A stretch of 40,959 nt of DNA from an uncultured Pseudomonadota bacterium (GTDB lineage Bacteria > Desulfobacterota > Binatia > Binatales > Binataceae), in NCBI GenBank assembly GCA_937889395.1, contig CALAOW010000160.1, positions 1-40,959 of the forward strand, in the 5' to 3' direction. The translations under genes were made by a program, and so were the position numbers. This document shows positions 16,312-24,113 of this stretch, piece after piece. Positions within the stretch are counted from its first letter, which is position 1. Every line of letters starts with the position of its first letter. The notes below the pieces were generated by a model. The model searched no databases and was not told the origin of the DNA. It worked only from the letters and a program-made list of their open reading frames with translations.

Positions 16312-17049
16312 CTAATCCTTGCTTCTCGAGCGCGGTCTTTCCCGCGGATTTTTTTCATCCGCCGAATTTGCGCGATCGGTGACCAGCGCCGCCATCGCGG
16401 CGAAGCGCTCCTGCCCGACTGCGATGAACAGTCCCTCGGCTTCTGCCGTCAGCAGACCGTTCGCTGACAACGTTCCGTGGGTGAATATCTTGCGCCCCTC
16501 GACGCGATCGACGTACGCCTCGAAGGTAAGCTCGGTCAGCAACGGCGTCGGCCGCCGGTAACGAATCGTAAGCGTCCCCGTCATGCCGGGATTACCCGTC
16601 AGCGACTGCGCCATTCCGAGCACTTCGTCAAACGCGGCGGCGAGAAATCCTCCGTGGACGTGCCCCGGTGGACCTTCGTATGCGACGCCGAACGTCCCGC
16701 GGCCCTCGACCTTGTCGCCGAGCACGGCCAGCCGAATCGGCGGCGCGAGCGGATTTGCGATTCCAATCAGCGGGCTGTGATCGAAGAACGCACGCGGGTC
16801 GCCGGCGTTGGCGCTCTCGGCAAACCCCTCGTAGCTGCGCGAGATCGGATATTTTGACAACCGCCGGGCGTAGCGCTCCAACGCGTCGGCGGCGGCTGAC
16901 AAGTCTTCCTCAGGCGCGGCGACCTGCACCAAATGGTCGATCACCCGCCGCATCGCGTTGGCCAATCGATGCGCCTGGGCGCGGCGTCCGGTCGCCGGCG
17001 CCTGGCTGATCGCCCACGCTGCTTCGAAATTCACATTTTGATCGCTCAT
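16312..17049 (-). CDS. Hotdog-fold thioesterase, PaaI/THEM4-like
   Basis: 245 residues. The N-terminal 100 residues are helical and not recognised; the hotdog domain spans about 110-230. The family signature is GPPGHVHGGFLAAAFDEVLG (HGG at 132-134), followed by LTIRYRRPTPLLTELTFEAY. It would hydrolyse an acyl- or aryl-CoA thioester, but the substrate is unknown. The start at ATG 17049 follows CGAGGAAG. The C-terminus is rich in Arg and Lys. Its presence fits the other CoA-ester genes in the window. Confidence 0.85.
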   Translation of the reverse strand: MSDQNVNFEAAWAISQAPATGRRAQAHRLANAMRRVIDHLVQVAAPEEDLSAAADALERYARRLSKYPISRSYEGFAESANAGDPRAFFDHSPLIGIANPLAPPIRLAVLGDKVEGRGTFGVAYEGPPGHVHGGFLAAAFDEVLGMAQSLTGNPGMTGTLTIRYRRPTPLLTELTFEAYVDRVEGRKIFTHGTLSANGLLTAEAEGLFIAVGQERFAAMAALVTDRANSADEKNPRERPRSRSKD

Positions 17050-17147
17050 CTTCCTCGGCCGGCGTTGATCGGAAACTGCTGCAAACTTTTCCCGATGGTA
17101 GCTGTCGCTTCGCGGTCAATCTACGGCGCAGTCGCCAAAAGCCGCGG

Positions 17148-17168
17148 CACTCGATATGCATTCGAGTG
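17148..17168. promoter_or_regulatory. Dyad CACTCGA-N7-TCGAGTG ahead of the 17.2 kb gene
   Basis: A perfect 7-7-7 inverted repeat ending 19 bases before the ATG of the secreted proline-rich protein. A weak -10-like TAGAAT follows it. It looks like an operator; the bound protein is unknown. Confidence 0.4.
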
Positions 17169-17186
17169 TAGTAGAATAGTTGGTCG

Positions 17187-17948
17187 ATGCGGACCCGTAC
17201 TCTTATATTATGCGCGCTCACCTGCGGACTGGCTTCGATTGGGATTCGATCCGCTCGCGCGCAGACAACGCTCGAGGTCCCCGGAGCCGCGCAGCAGAAT
17301 CAGCCGTATGTTCCACCGCGTCCGGCGCCGCCGCCGACCACGTGGACACCCTCCGGGGCCGATAACGGTGACACGATTCAACTGCTGCCGCAGGAATTGT
17401 GGAGGCCTGCGCCCGCGCCGCTCCAACCCGTCCCATCTCCCCCGCCTGCTCCGGTGAAGGTCGCGCCGATGACGGCGCAAGCGCTTCCTGCTCTGCCGGC
17501 GGTGTTTCGCGGATGCTGGGATGGACGGGTGAACCAACTCGATTGGATCAGGCGCGAACCAGGCGCGCACAAAATCGGTTTCTGGACTCCGAAGACCTAC
17601 CGGCTGTGCTACAAACGCGTCGGCGACCAGCCGTTCACGCTCACGTTTACCGAGACCGGCGTCGCGCCGAGCGAGAAGATTATCAATCCGCATGGCAGCG
17701 TGGTGCCGATCACGACCGACGGTCGCGCCTACGCCGCGATGCGCTCGCGCTTGTATTTCGACGAATACAAAACTCGCGCCGACCGCTGGTCACCGACGGC
17801 AACGTTCGCGGTTGACGAAACCACCAACCTCGACTGCCGCATCGGCGGCGACGACATGATGGTCAACGCCGATGTGTACGGCACGCGCGACGGCGAGCCC
17901 TGGTTCCGCGCGCATTGGCGCGCGGACTTTCACCGCTTCGAGAATTAG
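17187..17948 (+). CDS. Secreted protein with a proline-rich linker, unknown function
   Basis: 253 residues. The signal peptide is MRTRTLILCALTCGLASIGI followed by an ARA-type cleavage site near 25. Residues 30-110 are a Pro/Ala-rich linker (PPRPAPPPTTW, PSPPPAPVKVAP). A compact domain follows (about 105-253) with FRGCWDG, WTPKTYRLCY and FHRFEN. The three Cys-containing segments (FRGCW, YRLCY, NLDCRIG) are the likely disulphide sites. I do not recognise the family. It is transcribed alone, with the dyad just upstream. Confidence 0.75.
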   Translation: MRTRTLILCALTCGLASIGIRSARAQTTLEVPGAAQQNQPYVPPRPAPPPTTWTPSGADNGDTIQLLPQELWRPAPAPLQPVPSPPPAPVKVAPMTAQALPALPAVFRGCWDGRVNQLDWIRREPGAHKIGFWTPKTYRLCYKRVGDQPFTLTFTETGVAPSEKIINPHGSVVPITTDGRAYAAMRSRLYFDEYKTRADRWSPTATFAVDETTNLDCRIGGDDMMVNADVYGTRDGEPWFRAHWRADFHRFEN

Positions 17949-18056
17949 CCCCGCGCGCCGGCGCTTGCCTATCAGCCCCGCGTAACTTAAGTATCTCGCT
18001 GAACTCTGGATCGTCGCCGGACACTGTCGATCACCCGCGCTCCGAGGAGATTTTGC

Positions 18057-19001
18057 ATGGCAAGCACCCTCGATCCCCAGATGAAAATCATACTCGACGC
18101 GTTCAACGCGGCCGGCCCGATGTTCCTGCGCGCGGAAACTGCCGAGCAGGCGCGGGCCAAGCTGCGCGCGCTGATCGAGGCGAATCTGACCCCGCCGCCT
18201 GCCATCTATCGCGTCGAGGATCGCCACATTCCGGGCGCCGACGGTCAAATCGCGGCGCGGGTTTACACCCCCGAGGGCAGTCCGCCGATGGGCGTGCTGG
18301 TCTATTTCCACGGCGGCGGCTGGATGCTTGGCGATCTCGAGAGTCACGACTACCTCTGCCGCGCGCTCGCCAACGGTGCGGGATGCGTGGTCGTGTCGAT
18401 CGATTACCGGCTCGCGCCCGAGCACGTTTTTCCGGCTGGAGCCGAGGATTGCTACGCGGCCACGAAGTGGGTAGCCGAAAACGCGGCCGCTCTTGGCGCG
18501 GACGCGTCGCGCCTCGCGGTCGGCGGCGACAGCGCAGGCGGAAATCTGGCCGCGGTGGTCTCGATGATGGCGCGCGATCGCGGCGGCCCCGCGATCAGCT
18601 TCCAGTTGCTATTTTATCCCGTCACCGATTGCGCGCTCGACACGCCGTCGCAGAAGGAATTCGCCGCCGACGGCTACGCGCTGTCGCGCGCCGACATGGA
18701 ATGGTTCTGGAAAAATTATCTCGACCCCAGCGCGGAAAAAAACAATCCCTACGCCTGCCCGCTGCGTGCGAAAAACTTGAAGGGCCTGCCGACCGCGCTC
18801 ATCCTGACTGCCAGCCACGATCCACTGCGCGACGAAGGCGAGCGATTCGCCGAGCGCCTCATCGCCGCCGGCGTCAAAGTCACCTGTACGCGCTACGAAG
18901 GCGTGACCCACGCCTTCGTCAGCTTGGCCGACGCGCTCGACAAAGGCAAAGAGGGCCAGCGGCAAGCGTCTGACGCCTTGAGGGCGGCCTTCGCCCGCTA
19001 G
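18057..19001 (+). CDS. Alpha/beta hydrolase, hormone-sensitive-lipase family
   Basis: 314 residues, usual length for the HSL/GDXG esterase family. The oxyanion motif HGGG is at 85-88. The nucleophile is Ser159 in GGDSAGGN. Asp255 (ASHDPLRDEG) and His285 (GVTHAF) complete the triad. It would hydrolyse short to medium carboxylic esters and looks cytoplasmic, with no signal peptide. The start follows GAGGAGATTTTGC. It stands alone between a secreted protein gene and a convergent oxidoreductase. Confidence 0.93.
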   Translation: MASTLDPQMKIILDAFNAAGPMFLRAETAEQARAKLRALIEANLTPPPAIYRVEDRHIPGADGQIAARVYTPEGSPPMGVLVYFHGGGWMLGDLESHDYLCRALANGAGCVVVSIDYRLAPEHVFPAGAEDCYAATKWVAENAAALGADASRLAVGGDSAGGNLAAVVSMMARDRGGPAISFQLLFYPVTDCALDTPSQKEFAADGYALSRADMEWFWKNYLDPSAEKNNPYACPLRAKNLKGLPTALILTASHDPLRDEGERFAERLIAAGVKVTCTRYEGVTHAFVSLADALDKGKEGQRQASDALRAAFAR

Positions 19002-19039
19002 CCGCCGCGCTCGCCTGGGTCAGTCCTTTGGTGGCTCCA

Positions 19040-20428
19040 TCAGTCCGGGCCAGTCTGAGCAGGGGCGCTTTGCGAGCGCCGCATTCGCTCGCAAACCCTT
19101 CGTGCGATGGCTCTGCCTTCTCTCACCGCGTAGTTAGTTCCGCGGTCCTCGGGGTAGATTTGCGCCATCGTTGCGATATAAAAACCCTCCAGCGCCGTTT
19201 CCGCAGAGGGAATCAGATCGCGGTAGCCACGCAGCACTATCGGCTGCGCGAAGCGGGCGCGCCAGACGTGAGAAGCAAGTATCCAACTGCGTGCAAAATC
19301 CGGAAACATGCGTTGAAGGTGAGGAAGAGAATAGTCAAGCATTTGCGCGTCGCTCATGGCATACAGCGGGTCGCTCTCAGCCAGATACTTTGACAGATAG
19401 ACTATGTGCCTGCCGCCGTAGGTTTCGGTCGGTTCGAAATTGGTGTGTTCGATTACGGCCACGAACGGAAAGCCGGGATCGTTGACGTTCAACCAATAGG
19501 TTTTGGACAGACTCCGATCGAGATCGAGGACCACGCAGACATTGGCCAGGTACTGGATTTTGCATAACCGATCCACATAGTCAGCTGGAACGTGAGGCCG
19601 CAGGAGATCGGCAATGATTGGCAGCGCGGGCGTCGCAATCACGGCGTCGGCTTCAATTACTTCCCTCGCGGTTTTCACACCCGTGACGCGATTGCCGTCG
19701 ACGAGCAAAGCACTGGCGGCAGCCCCGGTTCGAATCTCCCCACCTCGGGCGGTGATTTCCGCGGCCAGCCGCTGGGCCAGCGCCGCGAAGCCGCCCCGAT
19801 AGTAAGCCAGCACCTCGTTGCCCCGGCGGTTTCGGCTTCCGCCTCTAAGCTTGAGCTTGTTCCAGAACCACACTGCGGAGATATCGGGCGCGTGGGATCC
19901 GAACTTACCGCGCAAAAGCGGCTCCCAAACGATCTTGTAGACGGCCTCGCCACCGAGCTGTGAGAGCCATTGCTCGGCGGTAAGCGACTCCAGCTGTTTC
20001 CAGTCCTTCACCGCCCGCGCGCGCAACACCAGCGCCGCCAGCCGGATCCGATCGGCATATCTCAGTGGCTTAAATCTCAGTACATCGAGCGGCGTGCTTA
20101 GGTTGAAGAGGTTCTTGGCAAAGTACATCCCGGTCCGCGTCGGCCGGTAAATGATATTGTGCTCGCCGCCCAATTCCCCGACTAGCTGCATAATGTGGGA
20201 ATCGGTGGCAAACCAGTGATGATAGAACCGCTCCAGCTGCTCCCCGTTGACCTCGAAACTGCCGGCCAGTCCTCCCACCTCAGCGTCCCCCTCGAGCACG
20301 GTCACGCTCATTCCCAGGCTGGTGAGCTGGTACGCCGCGGCAAGGCCGGTGAATCCAGCGCCGATGACGACGATATGTGGATCGGCACCGCTGCCGCGGC
20401 GCCTGATCTGTATTGCGCTTTCAGCCAC
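19040..20428 (-). CDS. FAD-dependent amine-oxidase-type oxidoreductase
   Basis: 462 residues. The Rossmann FAD motif is VVIGAGFTGLAAAYQL (GxGxxG at 23-28), followed by the typical EGDAEVGGLAGSF. A C-terminal FAD-binding segment reads ALEGFYIATMAQIYPEDRGT. It belongs to the protoporphyrinogen-oxidase/phytoene-desaturase-like group, members of which often lie next to glycan or lipid genes; the substrate is not evident. Translation starts at GTG 20428 with no strong ribosome site. It follows a polytopic membrane protein gene by 57 bases on the same strand, so the two may be one unit. Confidence 0.85.
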   Translation of the reverse strand: MAESAIQIRRRGSGADPHIVVIGAGFTGLAAAYQLTSLGMSVTVLEGDAEVGGLAGSFEVNGEQLERFYHHWFATDSHIMQLVGELGGEHNIIYRPTRTGMYFAKNLFNLSTPLDVLRFKPLRYADRIRLAALVLRARAVKDWKQLESLTAEQWLSQLGGEAVYKIVWEPLLRGKFGSHAPDISAVWFWNKLKLRGGSRNRRGNEVLAYYRGGFAALAQRLAAEITARGGEIRTGAAASALLVDGNRVTGVKTAREVIEADAVIATPALPIIADLLRPHVPADYVDRLCKIQYLANVCVVLDLDRSLSKTYWLNVNDPGFPFVAVIEHTNFEPTETYGGRHIVYLSKYLAESDPLYAMSDAQMLDYSLPHLQRMFPDFARSWILASHVWRARFAQPIVLRGYRDLIPSAETALEGFYIATMAQIYPEDRGTNYAVREGRAIARRVCERMRRSQSAPAQTGPD

Positions 20429-20485
20429 TGACTTGTCGAGGATATATATCGAAACCGCTCAAATAAACTGTGAGGAGAACTGAGA

Positions 20486-21826
20486 TCAGTCACTCGGCGG
20501 CGCGATCAGTCCCGCCATGAATTGCGGATAGCGCCAGTCGAAGATGCCGGGCAGATGCCCGGCGTAATCGCTCCGGCTCCAATTCAGCGCCTCATACGAC
20601 CACGCACCACGCGCGTTCATCGCGACGCTCACCGCCAGCAGGAAAATCGCTGCCGCAATCTCCATCCGGTGACGCGCCGCATCCTGCGCGTGGCGCATCG
20701 CATCCAGCCCGAGGATCGCGAGCAGCACGAACCACGGGATTGCATCGGTGAAGTATCGCGGCCCGTAGCAGAATCCCGGCGACCAGTAGAAGTTGGATAT
20801 GACGATCTCGAGCCCGGCGATCTGTGCCAATGCGAGAACTGCAAGCTGCCTGTGCGCCAGATGCTTGCGATAGCGCACTACCAGGTACAGCACGAAGAGC
20901 GTGGTCGGCACCATTACAAACAGGCCGCGTGACGGACTGATCAGGTTGCCGGCCAGCCCCACGGCAAAGTTTTGAAATTGCATCCGCGCCGCCATGAAGT
21001 ACGGCGGAAGTATCATGCCGAAGACTGACCACCAGTATCCGACGAAGGCCGCCAGCCATCCCGTGAGTATGGCGGCGTATGCGATGAACTCCGTGCGGTG
21101 AACCCACCACACGTAGACGCTGACGGCAAATATCGCGACCACTCCCGTCGGCCGCACGAAATAGATCCATGCCACCAGAGTCCCCAGCCAAACAGCGCGG
21201 ATTCGCGCGCCGCGATGCTCCGCGCTCAGGATCGAATGCGCGATCAATCCGTACAGAAAGATCTCCCAGTCATGCGACCACAGGCCGCGCGACGCGGTGC
21301 TCAAAATCTGCGATCCCAGCGACGCGCCGAGCGCAACGACCACGCTCCACGACACCGGCAGCATCATCACCGCCATCGCGAAAAATACGCACGTCAGCCC
21401 TGCCATCAGCACTGACGCGACCGCGCGCCCGATTCGAATCTCACCCGCCAGGTTCAAGCGGCCGTCCGGCGTCGCCGCCGACACTCCCACCGCGTTCATC
21501 GCCGCGACCAGCGGTATCGACAGCATCGAGGTGGCATGCGGAAAGAAATACGTCACGTGGCCGCGAGCCTTGACAAGTTGGTACTTGTTCGCCTCATCGG
21601 GACGGCCGGCGTCTCCGCTGGGCCCTGGCACCGGCACCTTGTAGTACTCATCGAGCTCGGCCGTGCGATGACGCCAAAAGCACTCGCTCAGCAGCGCCGC
21701 GTATCGCGAATCGGAAACCTCGATGACTGGCGCGGCCAGGAACACCGCCAGCGAGAATAGGAACACAATTATTTGAGGCCTGAGGATTCTCCCGCCATCG
21801 TCGCGTTGTAACGACTCCGCCACCAT
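20486..21826 (-). CDS. Polytopic membrane protein, possible glycosyltransferase
   Basis: 446 residues with about ten hydrophobic segments. An early periplasmic loop contains EVSDSRYAALLSECFWR, an acidic stretch near the first helix, as in GT-C enzymes, but no firm catalytic motif is seen. The C-terminal half has FCYGPRYFTDAIPWF, which resembles motifs in polyprenyl-phosphate-linked sugar transferases. The function is therefore only suggested. The ATG at 21826 has an excellent ribosome site (GGGAGGCAG), so the longer TTG start is rejected. Confidence 0.7.
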   Translation of the reverse strand: MVAESLQRDDGGRILRPQIIVFLFSLAVFLAAPVIEVSDSRYAALLSECFWRHRTAELDEYYKVPVPGPSGDAGRPDEANKYQLVKARGHVTYFFPHATSMLSIPLVAAMNAVGVSAATPDGRLNLAGEIRIGRAVASVLMAGLTCVFFAMAVMMLPVSWSVVVALGASLGSQILSTASRGLWSHDWEIFLYGLIAHSILSAEHRGARIRAVWLGTLVAWIYFVRPTGVVAIFAVSVYVWWVHRTEFIAYAAILTGWLAAFVGYWWSVFGMILPPYFMAARMQFQNFAVGLAGNLISPSRGLFVMVPTTLFVLYLVVRYRKHLAHRQLAVLALAQIAGLEIVISNFYWSPGFCYGPRYFTDAIPWFVLLAILGLDAMRHAQDAARHRMEIAAAIFLLAVSVAMNARGAWSYEALNWSRSDYAGHLPGIFDWRYPQFMAGLIAPPSD

Positions 21827-22175
21827 CTGCCTCCCGCCACGCAAGTTAGCATTTCCCGCCCCGCCGCCGCGAATCGTTTGACCGCCCAGGCGGGTTGAGC
21901 ATCCTCGCGGACTTCAGAAAGCCCAAGGAGGCAATCTGCCCTGACAATGGCAAGCCCGCTCAGGTCACGCTGGGCGCCGCTTACGCTGGGATGACGTCGG
22001 CGGTTGGGATGAACAGACTCCACCTGGACGGATGTTCTCGGCGGGCCTGACCGCGCTCGATCGCGCACATCGGGTTGAAAAAGAAGGAGAATCCGCTTAA
22101 GTAACTATGGAGCCGCCACTCGATTCCAACAACCGAAGAGACACCCCGGAGAATGCGCCAAGGCGAGGGAGGAAG
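21827..22175. other. Intergenic region between divergent genes
   Basis: About 350 bases between the polytopic membrane protein and the 9-haem cytochrome, which are transcribed away from each other, so both promoters must lie here. I see a short hairpin (CCGCC-CA-GGCGG near 21880) but no clear sigma70 or sigma54 promoter and no gene. Confidence 0.5.
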
Positions 22176-23237
22176 ATGAGCTGGAAGCTGCTTCAGTATT
22201 CGGTTCTATTCGCTGGTCTAATGCTCATCAGTGCGGGGCAGGCGGCGCCCGCTTCGCCAGACCCTCCCTCAAACGATGATTGCCTGACGTGTCACGGCAA
22301 GCCGGATGCTTCGTCCAAGCTGGGTGATGGCGAGGCGCTGTCGCTATACGTCGATCGGCAGATCTTCGCCCATTCGGTTCACGGCGGCAAGCTCGCTTGT
22401 ACCAACTGTCACACCAACATTACCGCGGTGCCGCACGCGGCGCGGCAGTTCAAGGACCGGCGCGCGATGTCGCTGGCCTATTACGAGTCGTGCAAAGAAT
22501 GCCATTTCGCCGAGTACACCCGGCTGCTTGACGGCGTTCATTACGCGGCTTTGGAAAAAGGCAAGGAGAAAGCGCCGACTTGCGTCGACTGCCACGGCTC
22601 GCACGCGATGGGACCGCCCGCGCGGCCGCGCAAGCAAATCTCCGCGACCTGCGCGCAGTGCCACGTGGCGGTCGGCGCCGCATACGCACGAAGCGCTCAC
22701 AGCGACGCCCTGGCCAAGGGCAACGCCGACGTCCCGGTCTGCACCGACTGTCACCGCGCGCACGACAACGCCAACCCGCTGACGACAGCCTCGCACCTGC
22801 GCATTTCCGAGCTTTGCGCGCACTGTCATACCAACGAGAAACTGATGGCGAAATATGGAATTTCCACTCAGGTGCTGACCACCTACCTCGCCGATTTTCA
22901 TGGGATGACCGCGTCGCTGCATCGTTCCGAGGGCCTGAAGTCGGCCATGCTCACCGCCACCTGCACCGACTGCCATGGTGTGCACGACATCACCTGGGTT
23001 AAAGGTCCGGCGTCCGGCGTGATAAAGGCCAACCTGCTCATCAGATGCCAGCATTGTCATAAAGGCGCCGGTCCGAACTTTTCTTCGGCGTGGCTGGGGC
23101 ACTACGAGCCGAGCCTGAGGCATGCGCCGCTGGTCTACCTGACCAAGCTTTTTTACATGTTTTTCATTCCGTTCGTGGTCGGCGGGCTGATCATTCAAAT
23201 CCTGCTGCACCTTTGGCGGGTGGTGGTGAACATATGA
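22176..23237 (+). CDS. Membrane-anchored 9-haem cytochrome c
   Basis: 353 residues with nine CxxCH motifs (first at 36-40, then 75-79, 106-110, 136-140, 159-163, 189-193, 214-218, 263-267, 291-295). A signal peptide (MSWKLLQYSVLFAGLMLISA) exports it, and a C-terminal helix (about 324-346) anchors it to the inner membrane. Many extra His residues (SVHGGK, GSHAMG, GVHDIT) can serve as second haem ligands. It would take electrons from the neighbouring cytochrome b and pass them to the periplasm. The start at ATG 22176 follows GAGGGAGGAAG. The layout matches the 11-haem protein at 36.5 kb, suggesting paralogous quinol-cytochrome modules. Confidence 0.92.
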   Translation: MSWKLLQYSVLFAGLMLISAGQAAPASPDPPSNDDCLTCHGKPDASSKLGDGEALSLYVDRQIFAHSVHGGKLACTNCHTNITAVPHAARQFKDRRAMSLAYYESCKECHFAEYTRLLDGVHYAALEKGKEKAPTCVDCHGSHAMGPPARPRKQISATCAQCHVAVGAAYARSAHSDALAKGNADVPVCTDCHRAHDNANPLTTASHLRISELCAHCHTNEKLMAKYGISTQVLTTYLADFHGMTASLHRSEGLKSAMLTATCTDCHGVHDITWVKGPASGVIKANLLIRCQHCHKGAGPNFSSAWLGHYEPSLRHAPLVYLTKLFYMFFIPFVVGGLIIQILLHLWRVVVNI

Positions 23238-23301
23238 AGGGGCGCGTGGAACGCTTTTCGCAGCAAGGGCGTGGCGCGATCGAGACTACAAGGGTAACCC
23301 G

Positions 23302-24009
23302 ATGAACGAGTACATCGTACGCTTTTCGGTTCGGCAACGGATCGAGCATTTCAGTGTGATGATCCTGTTTCTCGCGCTTGGACTGACCGGGTTTGCGCAG
23401 AAATTCGTCGACTCGCCCTGGGCAATATGGACAATCAACACGATCGGCGGAATCGATCGGGTGAGGTGGCTACACCGTGCGGCGGGGGTCATGTTCACAG
23501 TGTTCGCGATGGTTCACATTTCGATCGCGCTGTTTATGGTGCTTACCCGGCGGTCCAGACCCTCGATGATTGCGAGCCGCAAGGACTTCCAGGACGCCAT
23601 CACCCAGTTGCGCTACTACCTCAGGATCTCCGACAACCCGGCGCGCTTCGATCGCTTCGACTACCGGCAGAAGTTCGAGTACTGGGGGATGGTGCTCGGC
23701 GGGATGCTCATGATCGCAACCGGGTTCATGCTCCTTTATCCGGTAATCGTGACGCGGCTTTTACCCGGCGAGTTCATTCCGGTGGCAAGGGTCGCGCACA
23801 GCAACGAAGGATTGCTGGCCTTCCTGATCGTGATCATTTGGCATATTTTCAACGCCCACTTGTCGCCCGAAGTATTTCCATTCGACCCGAGCATTTTCAC
23901 CGGAAAAGTGAGCCGCGAATACATGGAGAAGGAGCATCCGCTCGAGTATGCGCGCATAATGCGTGAGGACGAAGAAAAGCGGGAGGCAGAGACGGACGAA
24001 GCCCCTTGA
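23302..24009 (+). CDS. Di-haem cytochrome b, formate-dehydrogenase-gamma/b561-like
   Basis: 235 residues with four to five membrane helices. Candidate haem-b ligands are His16, His58, His72, His166, His181 and His186. The C-terminal FPFDPSIFTGKVSREYMEKE is typical of b-type partners of multihaem cytochromes. The cytochrome b at 35.7 kb has the same His spacing (14 and 15 residues between pairs). It probably oxidises quinol and reduces the 9-haem protein encoded 64 bases upstream. The ribosome site is AAGGG. A two-component system follows on the same strand. Confidence 0.88.
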   Translation: MNEYIVRFSVRQRIEHFSVMILFLALGLTGFAQKFVDSPWAIWTINTIGGIDRVRWLHRAAGVMFTVFAMVHISIALFMVLTRRSRPSMIASRKDFQDAITQLRYYLRISDNPARFDRFDYRQKFEYWGMVLGGMLMIATGFMLLYPVIVTRLLPGEFIPVARVAHSNEGLLAFLIVIIWHIFNAHLSPEVFPFDPSIFTGKVSREYMEKEHPLEYARIMREDEEKREAETDEAP

Positions 24010-24113
24010 CCACAGCGGCGCGCCGACGCACCGCCCAACGCTCCGGGTGGCTTTTCGCGGGCAGGTAGCCACCCGTCTCGGAGGCCGGGGCCTACGGGCA
24101 ACCGGTGCGGGCG

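Noticed and set aside
17146-17161. CGGCACTCGATATGCA as a sigma54 promoter ahead of the 17.2 kb gene
   Set aside because: GG-N10-GC spacing is present, but several consensus positions fail and the sequence is better explained as part of the 7-7-7 dyad.
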